A DNA stretch of 14,898 nucleotides, taken from the NCBI GenBank assembly GCA_946481065.1, contig CAMLMA010000033.1, forward strand, positions 1-14,898, written 5' to 3'. Positions 1 to 7,812 of this stretch are shown here, piece by piece. A program made the position numbers and the translations under genes. The notes under the pieces were generated by a model. That model ran no database searches. It was not told the DNA's origin and worked only from the letters and a program-made list of their open reading frames with translations. Source of the DNA: an uncultured Nitrosomonadales bacterium (lineage in GTDB: Bacteria > Pseudomonadota > Gammaproteobacteria > Burkholderiales > Methylophilaceae). Numbering within the stretch: the first letter of the stretch is position 1; each line of letters opens with the position of its first letter.

Positions 1-55
1 CAATCGTGCCTACGTTAACGTGCGGCTTCGTCCGCTCAAATTTGCCTTTTGCCAT
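1..55 (-). CDS. tuf: Elongation factor Tu, N-terminal fragment (cut by window edge)
   Basis: The first 18 codons read MAKGKFERTKPHVNVGTI, the invariant start of bacterial EF-Tu, the GTPase that delivers aminoacyl-tRNA to the ribosome. The rest lies beyond position 1. The start is supported by an AAAGGA ribosome binding site (63-68, minus strand) seven bases upstream of the ATG. It directly follows four tRNA genes, the same arrangement as the thrU-tyrU-glyT-thrT-tufB transcript of enteric bacteria, so it is probably co-transcribed with them. Because many proteobacteria carry two tuf copies, this would correspond to the tufB position; that assignment is inferred from context only. Confidence 0.95.
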   Translation of the reverse strand, partial: MAKGKFERTKPHVNVGTI

Positions 56-125
56 AACCGTGTCCTTTAACTGACTTCTATCAAGTTAATGAAATGGTGC
101 GCTGCTCTGTTCGGCACCGTAAATT

Positions 126-200
<75 letters not shown>

Positions 201-224
201 GCTTAACTATTATTCAAACTTATC

Positions 225-300
225 TGGAGCGGGCGACGAGGTTCGAACTCGCGACATCTTGCTTGGAAGGCAAGTGCTCTACCAACTGAGCTACACCCGC
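225..300 (-). tRNA. tRNA-Gly (anticodon UCC)
   Basis: Minus-strand cloverleaf with acceptor GCGGGTG pairing CGCCCGC (one G-T pair), anticodon arm CTTGC-CTTCCAA-GCAAG with anticodon TCC, T arm with GAGTTCGAACCTC, and encoded CCA (225-227). It is third in the four-tRNA transcript. Confidence 0.97.
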
Positions 301-347
301 ATGCCCGCTAACCAACGCCTTCTGGCTCTAAATCTTGTAATGCAGTT

Positions 348-432
348 TGGTGGAGAGGGAAGGATTCGAACCTTCGTACTCAGAGAGAACGGATTTACAG
401 TCCGTCGCCTTTAACCACTCGGCCACCTCTCC
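348..432 (-). tRNA. tRNA-Tyr (anticodon GUA)
   Basis: This 85-base class II tRNA has a long variable arm. The acceptor stem is GGAGAGG/CCTCTCC, the anticodon arm is ACGGA-CTGTAAA-TCCGT with anticodon GTA, and CCA is encoded (348-350). The long variable arm together with GTA identifies tyrosine. It is second in the four-tRNA transcript. Confidence 0.97.
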
Positions 433-497
433 AAACCGAACCCAAGATTATGCTGATAATTTGACATGCTGTCAAACGCATTACCGGGTATAACTTT

Positions 498-573
498 TGG
501 TGCCGGATGTCGGAATCGAACCAACGACCTTCTGATTACAAATCAGCTGCTCTACCAACTGAGCTAATCCGGC
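498..573 (-). tRNA. tRNA-Thr (anticodon UGU)
   Basis: Minus-strand cloverleaf with acceptor GCCGGAT/ATCCGGC, anticodon loop TTTGTAA with anticodon TGT, T arm GTTGG/CCGAC, and encoded CCA (498-500). The first anticodon-stem pair (positions 27-43) reads as a G-A mismatch, a small departure from perfect pairing that does not prevent a cloverleaf. It is the first gene of the tRNA-tuf transcript. Its promoter should lie in 574-650, but I see no convincing -35/-10 pair there. Confidence 0.96.
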
Positions 574-603
574 ATTTGCCTCTATTGCAACTGACGCTTC
601 AGA

Positions 604-1017
604 TCACTTCACTACTTTGAGGGTCGGCCTGCTGGGCTTGGGCGGCTCATCATCGCCGCCCCGCTCGGCATCACTGACGCCCTCTACCGATTCCGTTGAC
701 TCCGCCTCGACCTCGAAGAACATGCCCTGGCCATTCTCGCGGGCAAAAATGCCACGCACAGCCGACATCGGTATATATAAGTTCTGCGAGACTCCACCGA
801 ATCTTGCCGAGAACGAGATCGCCTCGTTCTCGATATTCAGGCCCTTGGTCGCGCTGTAGCTCAGATTGAGAACGATCTCGCCATCTTTCACATAAGCCAG
901 CGGCACGCGTGTCCGGCCATCCACCTTAACCAGCAAGTGGGGCGTGAGCGCGTTATCCATACACCACTCGTGCAATGCACGCACCAGGTATGGCTTGCTG
1001 GAAGCTGGCTCGCTCAT
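604..1017 (-). CDS. sspB: SspB, specificity-enhancing adaptor of the ClpXP protease
   Basis: SspB captures ssrA-tagged products of stalled translation and hands them to ClpXP in the cytoplasm. The 137-residue protein has the family's N-terminal segment (PYLVRALHEWCMDN, about residues 9-22) and the SspB fold core with VLNLSYSATKGL and SFSARFGG (about 49-75). An acidic, flexible linker follows (about 104-124). The protein ends in RPTLKVVK, which matches the ClpX-binding tail (XB motif) of E. coli SspB. It is somewhat shorter than the E. coli protein, mainly in the linker. The ATG lies two bases after the sspA stop, so the two are an operon. Confidence 0.95.
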   Translation of the reverse strand: MSEPASSKPYLVRALHEWCMDNALTPHLLVKVDGRTRVPLAYVKDGEIVLNLSYSATKGLNIENEAISFSARFGGVSQNLYIPMSAVRGIFARENGQGMFFEVEAESTESVEGVSDAERGGDDEPPKPSRPTLKVVK

Positions 1018-1019
1018 GT

Positions 1020-1619
1020 CTATTTGCGCATCGCCTTTTCGGACGGCGTCATCGCCTCGATATAAGCCGGGCGAGAGAATATACGCTCCGCATATTTAAG
1101 TAAAGGCGCGGACTGCTTGGGCAACTCGATGCCGTAGTGGCCCAGGCGCCAGAGCAGGGGGGCAATCGCCACGTCGAGCATGGAGAACTCATCGCCCAGA
1201 ATGTATTGTTGCTTGCTGAACAGGGGCACGATCTGCGTCAGGTTGTCGCGGATGGTGGCGCGCGCCTTGTCAGCCGCTTTCTGATTGCCGGATTCGATGT
1301 CCTTGATGTGTGCGAACAGCTGCTGCTCAAAGTTATGCAGGAACAGGCGCGCACGGGCACGCATCACAGGGTCAGCAGGCATCAGTTGCGGATGCGGGAA
1401 GCGCTCATCGATGTATTCGTTGATGATATTGGCTTCCTGCAACACCAGGTCGCGCTCGACCAGCACAGGCACCTCATTGTGCGGATTGATGACAGCCAGA
1501 TCCTCGGGCTTGTTGGCCAGGTCGACATCGATCACCTGGAAATCCATGCCCTTCTCGAACAGGACGATACGGCAACGATGGCTGTAAGGGTCGGTAGTGC
1601 CTGAATATAAGGTCATCAT
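1020..1619 (-). CDS. sspA: SspA, stringent starvation protein A (GST fold)
   Basis: SspA is an RNA-polymerase-associated protein of the glutathione S-transferase fold that alters transcription under starvation and acid stress. It is not expected to be an active transferase. The 199-residue protein opens with a thioredoxin-like domain (MTLYSGTTDPYSHRCRIVLFEKG, residues 2-24) and contains NPHNEVPVLVERDLVLQEANIINEYI in its family-typical place. A helical C-terminal domain begins around residue 85. Two successive ATG codons open the frame, so the first residue may be off by one; AGGAAA lies about ten bases upstream. It follows the petABC terminator and is paired with sspB, a standard beta/gammaproteobacterial order. 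Confidence 0.95.
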   Translation of the reverse strand: MMTLYSGTTDPYSHRCRIVLFEKGMDFQVIDVDLANKPEDLAVINPHNEVPVLVERDLVLQEANIINEYIDERFPHPQLMPADPVMRARARLFLHNFEQQLFAHIKDIESGNQKAADKARATIRDNLTQIVPLFSKQQYILGDEFSMLDVAIAPLLWRLGHYGIELPKQSAPLLKYAERIFSRPAYIEAMTPSEKAMRK

Positions 1620-1647
1620 GATTTTGGTTTCCTACTCGCTATAAAGC

Positions 1648-1682
1648 AAAAAAGGGAGCGTGCCGCGAACGCGGCAACTCCC
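1648..1682 (-). terminator. Rho-independent terminator of petABC
   Basis: On the minus strand, GGGAG-T-TGCCG, a CGTTCG loop, and CGGCA-CG-CTCCC form a ten-pair stem with a small internal bulge, followed directly by six T residues. It begins 12 bases after the petC stop codon and ends the cytochrome bc1 transcript. sspAB must therefore have its own promoter in the short interval before 1619 or depend on read-through. Confidence 0.9.
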
Positions 1683-1694
1683 GTAGCACTTCGA

Positions 1695-2423
1695 TTAATG
1701 TATGTCTTTCCAGAACTCTTTCTTGAGGTAGAACGCAACGACAAAGAGCAGACTCAGGAACAGCAGCACGACCAGACCCAGCTCCATGCGCAATGGCTTG
1801 CCGGGCTCGGACATATAGACCAGATAATTCACCAGATCGGCGATGGTCTGATCGTATTCTGCCGTCGACATCAGGCCTGGCTTGTCCAGCACCAGCTTGT
1901 GCATGTGCGTTACGTGACCGTCGGCATCCGCCAGCTCTTCGGTCTTGAGGATCTGCTGGCCCTGCAGTTGCCACAGGACATGCGGCATGGCCACCTTGTC
2001 GAAGACCACGTTGTTCCAGCCGGTCGGCCGCGTGTCATCGCGGTAGAAGCCGCGCAGGTAACTATAGAGCCAGTCGGCCGTTCGCGCGCGCGCCTCGACC
2101 GACAGATCGGGCGGTGCCGCGCCGAACCAGGCCTTGGCATTGACGCGCGGCATGGCCACCTTCATGGTCTCGCCCACCTTTTCGCCGGCGAACAGCAGAT
2201 TGTCCTTGATCTGCGCCTCGGACAAGCCGATATCGCGCAGGCGGTTGTAGCGCATGTAAGCCGCGCTGTGACAGCTCAGGCAATAGTTGACGAAGGTCCT
2301 GGCACCGCGCTGCAAGGATGCCTGATTGTCCGGATCGATAGGCGCATGATCCAGATGGACGGTCTCTTCGGAGGCAAACGCCATCACCGGCAGAAAAACC
2401 AGCAACAACAAGAACTTTTTCAT
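1695..2423 (-). CDS. petC: Cytochrome c1 of the cytochrome bc1 complex
   Basis: This membrane-anchored c-type cytochrome takes electrons from the Rieske protein and passes them to soluble cytochrome c. The 242-residue product starts with a Sec signal peptide (MKKFLLLLVFLPVMAFA). It carries the haem attachment motif CLSCH (C48, C51, H52) followed by the family-typical SAAYMRYNRL. A second conserved block contains AMPHVLWQLQG, the likely source of the methionine haem ligand. A single C-terminal membrane helix (about 214-232) ends in a basic tail. The ATG overlaps the petB stop codon by one base (TAATG), which indicates translational coupling. Confidence 0.97.
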   Translation of the reverse strand: MKKFLLLLVFLPVMAFASEETVHLDHAPIDPDNQASLQRGARTFVNYCLSCHSAAYMRYNRLRDIGLSEAQIKDNLLFAGEKVGETMKVAMPRVNAKAWFGAAPPDLSVEARARTADWLYSYLRGFYRDDTRPTGWNNVVFDKVAMPHVLWQLQGQQILKTEELADADGHVTHMHKLVLDKPGLMSTAEYDQTIADLVNYLVYMSEPGKPLRMELGLVVLLFLSLLFVVAFYLKKEFWKDIH

Positions 2424-3718
2424 TATCCGGTCACCCTTTCTGGCACAGGTTTGGTTTTATCGATCCGCGTATACCAAGGCATCAGGATGAAGAACAGGAA
2501 ATACGCGACGGTAGCGATCCGCGCCACCACAGTCGCACGGTCAGCGCCGCCGACGAGGAAGATCGCGGTGTCAAAGGTGCCCCAAACCGTCGAAGGTACG
2601 GTACCGAGGTACCCGAGGACGATGAAGCTGATGACGAATACGGCCAACCACGTCTTGTAGACATTACCGCGATATCGGATGGATTTCACAGGACTACGAT
2701 CCAGCCATGGCAAGGCGGCAAAGATCACCACCGACAGACCCATCGCCGCAACACCAGGGAACTGGGAATTGAAGAGCGGCGGCACGGCACGCAAGATGGA
2801 ATAGTAAGGGGTGAAATACCAGACCGGCGCGATATGTGGCGGCGTCTTGAACGGATCGGCCGGGACGAAGTTGTTGGCCTCCAGGAAATAGCCACCCATC
2901 TCCGGCGCGAAGAACACGATCGCGGAGAAGACGATCAGGAAGACGGACACACCGACGATATCCTTGACCGTGTAGTAGGGGTGGAATGGAATGCCATCGA
3001 GCGGAATGCCGGTCTTGGGATCCTTGTGTTTCTTGATCTCGACGCCATCCGGGTTGTTGGAACCCACCTCATGCAAAGCGACGATGTGAGCCGCCACCAG
3101 ACCCAGCAGCACCAGCGGCAAGGCAATCACATGGAACGCGAAAAAGCGGTTAAGCGTCGCATCCGATACCAGGAAGTCACCACGCAGCCACTCCGCGACA
3201 TCCGGACCGATGAACGGGATCGTCGCGAACAGGTTGACGATCACCTGCGCACCCCAGTAGGACATCTGCCCCCATGGCAGGAGATAGCCGAAGAAGGCCT
3301 CGCCCATCAACGCCAGGAAGATGGCCAGGCCGAACAGCCAGATCAGCTCACGTGGATTACGATAGGAGCCGTAGATCAGGCCGCGGAACATGTGCAGGTA
3401 GACCACGACGAAGAACATGGACGCACCGGTGGAATGCATGTAACGGATCAGCCAGCCCCAGGGGACATCCCGCATGATGTATTCGACAGACCCGAACGCC
3501 ATTTCGGCATCGGGCTTGTAATGCATGGTCAGGAAGATACCCGTGATGATCTGTAGCACCAGCACCAGCAGCGCCAGAGAGCCGAAGAAATACCAGAAAT
3601 TGAAGTTCTTGGGCGCGTAGTATTCTGAGAGATGCGCTTTCCAGTTGGCGGTAAGCGGGAAGCGCTCATCGATCCAGCCCAGTGCGCCAGCGGCATATTT
3701 TTGCAGATTGTTCGCCAT
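2423..3718 (-). CDS. petB: Cytochrome b of the cytochrome bc1 complex
   Basis: This integral membrane subunit carries two b haems and both quinone sites. The 431-residue start MANNLQ (ATG at 3718) is preferred over an in-frame start 21 bases upstream, because it lies one base after the petA stop and has AAAGGTG about eleven bases upstream. Haem-ligand histidines are seen at 95 and 109 on helix B and at 196 and 211 on helix D. The helix D pair is 15 residues apart, one more than in mitochondrial-type proteins. The Qo motif reads PVWY (298-301) rather than PEWY. The middle gene of petABC. Confidence 0.97.
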   Translation of the reverse strand: MANNLQKYAAGALGWIDERFPLTANWKAHLSEYYAPKNFNFWYFFGSLALLVLVLQIITGIFLTMHYKPDAEMAFGSVEYIMRDVPWGWLIRYMHSTGASMFFVVVYLHMFRGLIYGSYRNPRELIWLFGLAIFLALMGEAFFGYLLPWGQMSYWGAQVIVNLFATIPFIGPDVAEWLRGDFLVSDATLNRFFAFHVIALPLVLLGLVAAHIVALHEVGSNNPDGVEIKKHKDPKTGIPLDGIPFHPYYTVKDIVGVSVFLIVFSAIVFFAPEMGGYFLEANNFVPADPFKTPPHIAPVWYFTPYYSILRAVPPLFNSQFPGVAAMGLSVVIFAALPWLDRSPVKSIRYRGNVYKTWLAVFVISFIVLGYLGTVPSTVWGTFDTAIFLVGGADRATVVARIATVAYFLFFILMPWYTRIDKTKPVPERVTG

Positions 3719-3719
3719 G

Positions 3720-4316
3720 TTATGCAGCACCTTTCTCATCTTCGCCCACCAGCAGCAAGGTATCGCTCAGATACTTGTGCGGCGGCACTACCAGGTTGAT
3801 CGGAGCCGGCGAGCCATTGAACACGCGACCAGCCAGGTCGAACTTGGAGCCATGGCAAGGGCACAGGAAGCCGCCCGGCCAGTCAGCACCCATATCGCCA
3901 CTGGCCTGCAGCTTTGGCGAAGGCGAACACCCCAGGTGGGTGCAGATGCCGACCAGCACCATGAGGTTAGGCTTGATGGAACGCGATGGGTTGTTACAGT
4001 AGGCAGGTTGCTGAGTGGTCACCGCACACTTGGGGTCGGTCAGCCTGTCGTCGTGATTGGCGAGGTTCGCCAGCATCTCTGGTGAGCGGTTGATGATCCA
4101 TACCGGCTTGCCGCGCCACTCTGCCGTGATCATGGCGCCCGATTCCACCTTGCTGATATCGATCTGGACTGGCGCGCCGGCCGCTTTGGCTCGCTCGCTC
4201 GGCAACATGCTGGATACGAAAGGTACCGCTACTGCGGCGGCGGCGGTGCCGCCTACGACCGTGGTGGCGGCAACGAGGAAACGTCGCTTACCATGGTCCA
4301 CTGGTTGATTTGCCAT
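3720..4316 (-). CDS. petA: Rieske iron-sulfur subunit of cytochrome bc1, with Tat signal
   Basis: This subunit carries a 2Fe-2S cluster that moves electrons from quinol to cytochrome c1. The 198-residue protein begins with a twin-arginine signal-anchor: KRRFL at 10-14, then a hydrophobic stretch to about 36. The cluster-binding boxes are CTHLGC (C125, H127, C130) and CPCHG (C152, C154, H155); C130 and C154 form the disulfide. The ATG at 4316 is chosen over a GTG one codon earlier because it gives a workable five-base gap from AAGGGA (4322-4327). It is first in petABC. Its Tat signal makes it a likely client of the TatABC system encoded at 6478-7787. Confidence 0.97.
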   Translation of the reverse strand: MANQPVDHGKRRFLVAATTVVGGTAAAAVAVPFVSSMLPSERAKAAGAPVQIDISKVESGAMITAEWRGKPVWIINRSPEMLANLANHDDRLTDPKCAVTTQQPAYCNNPSRSIKPNLMVLVGICTHLGCSPSPKLQASGDMGADWPGGFLCPCHGSKFDLAGRVFNGSPAPINLVVPPHKYLSDTLLLVGEDEKGAA

Positions 4317-4365
4317 CACATTCCCTTAATCTGGTGCGATTGATGTTGATTGATTCAAACCCGGC

Positions 4366-4394
4366 ATTTTACCTTTTTCGCCGCAAAACTTAAA
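4366..4394 (-). promoter_or_regulatory. Candidate sigma70 promoter of petABC
   Basis: On the minus strand, TTTAAG (4389-4394) and TAAAAT (4366-4371) are separated by 17 bases, and transcription would start about 43 bases upstream of petA. The -10 is good and the -35 weak. The surrounding 4320-4418 gap holds no other recognisable signal and no terminator for the upstream Nif3-like gene, so read-through into petABC is also possible. Confidence 0.35.
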
Positions 4395-4418
4395 CAGGTG
4401 TTTGGCCCAGAACGGTAT

Positions 4419-5165
4419 TTATACGGGGTTATCGATATCGACGAAGCTGTGATCGAGACCGAACCGGTCTGCGAGGTGTTGTCCTAACGCCTGCACGCCG
4501 TAGCGTTCAGTCGCATGATGCCCGGCCGCAATGTAGGCGACGCCGGACTCTCGCGCCAGATGCACGGTCTGTTCCGAGATCTCGCCGCTGACGAAGACGT
4601 CGACCCCGGCGTGGATTGCGGTCTCCATGTACGACTGCGCAGCGCCCGTGCACCAGGCGATCCGCTTGACCACACCTTTCGCGTCTCCGATCACCAGCGG
4701 TGAGCGTTGCAGGCGAGTGGCGATACGTTGACCCAGATCCCCCAGCGCCATGGGCTGCTGCAGCTCCGCACAGGCAACGATGGCAGGGTCGCCCAGCCAT
4801 CGCTGAACGTCAAATCCCATCACCTGCCCGAGCTGCACGTTGTTACCGAACTCGGGATGGGCGTCCAGCGGGAGGTGATAAGCCGCAAGATTCAGATCGT
4901 GTTGCAACAGGAATTTCAAGCGCTTGCGCTTGATGCCGGTCACCTCAGGCGGCTCATTGCGCCAGAAATAGCCATGATGCACGAGGATGAGATCGGCGCC
5001 CGCTGCCTGAGCGGCCTCAAGCAGCGACATACTGGCGGTGACACCGCTGACGATCTTGTGCACTTCCTGCCGGCCTTCGACTTGCAAGCCGTTCGGGCAA
5101 TAATCGCGGAAGCGCTCAACCTGCAGAATTTGTCCGGTATAATCGATTAGCTCTTGTATTTTCAT
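4419..5165 (-). CDS. Nif3-like dinuclear metal centre protein (DUF34/YbgI family)
   Basis: This 248-residue protein belongs to the Nif3/DUF34 family, toroidal hexamers with a two-metal site per subunit. Its biochemical role is unsettled, and the label GTP cyclohydrolase 1 type 2 is a doubtful legacy name. The metal-ligand blocks are visible: LVHHGYFW near residue 61, YHLPLDAHPEFGNN near 95, and AGHHATERYG near 216. The start ATG has AAAGGT immediately upstream. It is divergent from the DegS-like gene and lies upstream of petABC in the same direction. This neighbourhood is common in betaproteobacteria, but I see no functional link to the bc1 complex. Confidence 0.92.
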   Translation of the reverse strand: MKIQELIDYTGQILQVERFRDYCPNGLQVEGRQEVHKIVSGVTASMSLLEAAQAAGADLILVHHGYFWRNEPPEVTGIKRKRLKFLLQHDLNLAAYHLPLDAHPEFGNNVQLGQVMGFDVQRWLGDPAIVACAELQQPMALGDLGQRIATRLQRSPLVIGDAKGVVKRIAWCTGAAQSYMETAIHAGVDVFVSGEISEQTVHLARESGVAYIAAGHHATERYGVQALGQHLADRFGLDHSFVDIDNPV

Positions 5166-5316
5166 GACCTTTTACCCATATATCATTCATCTCAGCGAGA
5201 TCTAAACCCCGCATATCCATGCGTAATCTTTGGTCCATTTCCAGCATTGGCGTCACGCCCGACCGTGTACGGGTCGATACTGGACATTCACCAGCAACCT
5301 GATAACTTCACTCCAT

Positions 5317-6471
5317 ATGAAAAAACTTTGGCTCATTTTTGCACAGACTGTGACCATCAGTCTCGGCGTCCTGTTCGTGACCCAGACCTTCTATCCGAAC
5401 CTGCTGCCCCGGCAGGACAAGACCGTGGTCATGCAGGAAGCCGAACCCAGCAAGACCAGTCCGGTCGTCGGCTCTTATAGCCAAGCGGCAAAAAAGGCCA
5501 TGCCGGCTGTGGTCAACATCTTCACAAGCAAGAACGCCACAGCCAATCCGCACCAGCAGTTCCTCGATGACCCGTTATTCCGGCATTTCTTCGGCGATCA
5601 GCTCGATGACCAACCACAGCGTGAGAACAGCCTTGGATCTGGCGTCATCGTCAGCAGTCAGGGCCTGATCCTGACCAATCATCACGTGATCGAGGCCGCC
5701 GATGAGATCGAAGTAGCCATGGCAGATGGCCGCACGATGCCCGCACGCGTGGTCGGCACCGACCCGGAAACCGATCTGGCCGTGCTCAAGGTGGATGTGA
5801 AGGATCTGCCCTCTATCACGCTGGCGCGCGCCGAGAACGTCAATGTCGGCGATGTGGTACTCGCCATCGGCAATCCCTTCGGCGTCGGCCAGACTGTCAC
5901 CCAGGGCATCATCAGCGCGGTAGGGCGCAATCATCTGGGCATCAATACCTTCGAGAATTTCATCCAGACCGATGCGCCGATCAATCCCGGCAACTCCGGC
6001 GGTGCGTTGATCGACGCCGAAGGCAATCTGGTCGGCATCAATAGCGCGATCTATTCGCGTAGTGGCGGCTCCATGGGCATCGGCTTCGCGATTCCCGTCA
6101 GCCTGGCCAAGCAAGTCATGGAACAGATCATCCGCAAGGGCAGCGTGACCCGTGGCTGGATCGGGATCGAAGCCCAGGACATCACGCCGGAACTGGCCGA
6201 GTCCTTCCACCTGAAGCAAACCAGTGGTTCGTTGATCGCGGGCATCCTGCCCAATAGTCCGGCCTATCGTGCGGGCCTGCGTCCGGGCGATGTCCTGCTG
6301 GAGATCGATGGACGCGAAGTGCTGGACAGCTCGACCATGCTCAACCTGATCTCCAGCCTGAAACCGGAGCGCAAGTCTGTGCTGAAAATCATGCGCGATC
6401 AGCAGGAGATGCGCGTCACGGTCACCATCGGTAAACGACCGAAACCCCAGCTTGCACGCATGATGGAATGA
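5317..6471 (+). CDS. degS: Membrane-anchored DegS/AlgW-type serine protease with one PDZ domain
   Basis: The only plus-strand gene encodes a 384-residue HtrA-family protease. It has one N-terminal membrane helix (MKKLWLIFAQTVTISLGVLF, 1-20) with no obvious cleavage site, so the body faces the periplasm. The trypsin-like domain carries the full triad: H123 in TNHHVI, D153 in ETDLAV, and S227 in GNSGGA. A single PDZ domain spans about 280-372. One PDZ plus an anchor is the DegS/AlgW layout, whose known job is to cut an anti-sigma factor when outer-membrane proteins misfold. The target here is unknown. The start at 5317 is chosen because upstream extension to 5230 adds residues that look unlike a signal sequence. 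No strong ribosome binding site is visible. It converges on tatC with a six-base gap. Confidence 0.93.
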   Translation: MKKLWLIFAQTVTISLGVLFVTQTFYPNLLPRQDKTVVMQEAEPSKTSPVVGSYSQAAKKAMPAVVNIFTSKNATANPHQQFLDDPLFRHFFGDQLDDQPQRENSLGSGVIVSSQGLILTNHHVIEAADEIEVAMADGRTMPARVVGTDPETDLAVLKVDVKDLPSITLARAENVNVGDVVLAIGNPFGVGQTVTQGIISAVGRNHLGINTFENFIQTDAPINPGNSGGALIDAEGNLVGINSAIYSRSGGSMGIGFAIPVSLAKQVMEQIIRKGSVTRGWIGIEAQDITPELAESFHLKQTSGSLIAGILPNSPAYRAGLRPGDVLLEIDGREVLDSSTMLNLISSLKPERKSVLKIMRDQQEMRVTVTIGKRPKPQLARMME

Positions 6472-6477
6472 CGCGGG

Positions 6478-7209
6478 CTAACCGGCGATAGAGGGTGTCT
6501 TGCGTCGTATCAAGGTGGAGACCAGGATGCCTGCCTCATACAGCAGCCAGAGCGGGATCGCCAGCATGCATTGCGAAATGACATCTGGCGGCGTAAAGAT
6601 GGCCCCCAGGATGAACGCGCCAACGATGACGTAGGCGCGCCCCTCGCGCAGGGACTCGATCTTCACCATATCGAAATAGACCAGTAACACGACTGCCACC
6701 GGCACCTCGAATGCCAATCCGAATGCCATGAACAATGTCATGACGAAATCCAGGTAGTTACCGATATCCGTCATCACGGCCACCCCTTGTGGTGCGACAC
6801 CGGTCAGGAAACCAAATACCACTGGGAACACCAGGAAGTAGGCGAAGGCCATGCCAGCCAGGAACAAGAGCGTACTGGAAAATACCAGCGGGATGACGAA
6901 GCGACGCTCATGCGCATACAGACCAGGCGCGACAAAGGCCCACATCTGATAGAGGGTATGAGGCAGAGAGATGACGAAAGCCGCCAACATGGCGACTTTC
7001 ATCGGGATGAAGAAAGGGGTCGTCACCGCTGTCGCGATCATTTGACCGCCGCTCGGTAGCTTGGCGAGTAGCGGTTGCGCCAGCAAGGTATAGATATCGT
7101 TGGCGAACGGGAACAGGGCTATGAAGACCAGCACCAATCCGACCACGACCCGCAGCAGCCGGTCGCGCAATTCGATCAGGTGCGAAAGAAAGGTATCTGT
7201 CGGATTCAA
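6478..7209 (-). CDS. tatC: TatC, substrate-receptor subunit of the twin-arginine translocase
   Basis: TatC is the polytopic inner-membrane protein that recognises twin-arginine signals together with TatB. The 243-residue protein begins with the conserved cytoplasmic segment FLSHLIELRDRLLR. It has the six hydrophobic helices expected of the family, with FVAPGLYAHERRF in the first periplasmic/cytoplasmic loop region and GAIFTPPDVISQCMLAIPLWLLYE near the end. It is the last gene of the hisB-tatC block, starting nine bases after the tatB stop. No terminator is visible because the stop abuts the convergent protease gene. Confidence 0.97.
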   Translation of the reverse strand: MNPTDTFLSHLIELRDRLLRVVVGLVLVFIALFPFANDIYTLLAQPLLAKLPSGGQMIATAVTTPFFIPMKVAMLAAFVISLPHTLYQMWAFVAPGLYAHERRFVIPLVFSSTLLFLAGMAFAYFLVFPVVFGFLTGVAPQGVAVMTDIGNYLDFVMTLFMAFGLAFEVPVAVVLLVYFDMVKIESLREGRAYVIVGAFILGAIFTPPDVISQCMLAIPLWLLYEAGILVSTLIRRKTPSIAG

Positions 7210-7218
7210 GATGGCTGT

Positions 7219-7563
7219 TTACGGCTTGGCATCGTCTGGCAAGACAGGCTTGGCTGCCGGGGTCGTCGGCATCTCGTCGACGGCACGCTGTATCTCATGC
7301 CGCCCCTCGAACAGCGCACCCTGGGTCTGCTCGACCTTGGCGTGTATGGTATTCGCGCCATCCTTGATCTCCTGCTGCAGCTTTTGCAGGTCCTCGAACT
7401 GGATCTGCCGCTCGATATCCGCTTTCACCTGCCCGACATAGCGCTGCATACGTCCAGCCAGGGCGCCCAGCATGCGCGCGACTTTGGGCAGCCGCTCAGG
7501 GCCGATGACGATGAGCGCCACGACGAAGATGACGACCAGTTCAGAAAAGGCGACGTCAAACAA
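7219..7563 (-). CDS. tatB: TatB, signal-receptor partner of TatC
   Basis: This 114-residue protein has the TatB layout. A short N-terminal membrane helix (MFDVAFSELVVIFVVALIVIGPERLP) carries the early glutamate and the GPERLP hinge. An amphipathic helix and a long charged cytoplasmic region follow. It forms the receptor complex with TatC. Its ATG lies eight bases after the tatA stop. Confidence 0.96.
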   Translation of the reverse strand: MFDVAFSELVVIFVVALIVIGPERLPKVARMLGALAGRMQRYVGQVKADIERQIQFEDLQKLQQEIKDGANTIHAKVEQTQGALFEGRHEIQRAVDEMPTTPAAKPVLPDDAKP

Positions 7564-7571
7564 AGTGCTGG

Positions 7572-7787
7572 CTACTGCCGAGTTTTTTCGGTCACTTCAC
7601 CTTCGACGGTGCGACTGCTAGCGCTGTCGTCCAGTTTCGGGCTGCTGCTCTCGTCTTTCATGGCGTCCTTGAAGTTCTTGACGGCGCCACCGACATCGCT
7701 ACCGATATTACGCAGCTTCTTGGTGCCGAAGATCAGCACCACCACGAGTAGAACGATCAACCAATGCCAAATGCTAAATGAACCCAT
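7572..7787 (-). CDS. tatA: TatA, pore-forming subunit of the twin-arginine translocase
   Basis: This 71-residue protein has one N-terminal membrane helix ([20 protein letters not shown]) followed by [10 protein letters not shown], the family hinge and amphipathic helix, and a short charged tail. The ATG at 7787 has an AAGGAG ribosome binding site a few bases upstream. A longer in-frame opening to 7886 would run into hinT and is rejected. TatA multimers form the transient passage for folded proteins. It follows hinT by 25 bases. Confidence 0.96.
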   Translation of the reverse strand: MGSFSIWHWLIVLLVVVLIFGTKKLRNIGSDVGGAVKNFKDAMKDESSSPKLDDSASSRTVEGEVTEKTRQ

Positions 7788-7812
7788 GTGGTTCTCCTTG
7801 TGTCTTGCGCGC

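Noticed and set aside
1698..2660. A 320-codon open frame on the plus strand opposite petC and petB.
   Set aside because: It lies antisense to two clear genes, spans their junction, and its product is rich in His, Gln, Arg and Val with no recognisable domain. This is typical of reverse-strand frames in GC-rich coding DNA.
5263..5281. The inverted repeat CGACC-GTGTACG-GGTCG upstream of the DegS-like gene.
   Set aside because: It has only five pairs, no T-run and no nearby promoter elements; it is too weak to call an operator or terminator.
5230..5316. An N-terminal extension of the DegS-like protease.
   Set aside because: The 29 added residues (His-, Arg- and Trp-containing) would precede an otherwise well-formed membrane anchor, which does not fit an inner-membrane signal-anchor.
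5575..6219. A 214-codon minus-strand open frame inside the DegS-like gene.
   Set aside because: It is fully antisense to a gene with an intact catalytic triad and PDZ domain, and the product is rich in Asp, Gly, Ala and Ile with no motif.
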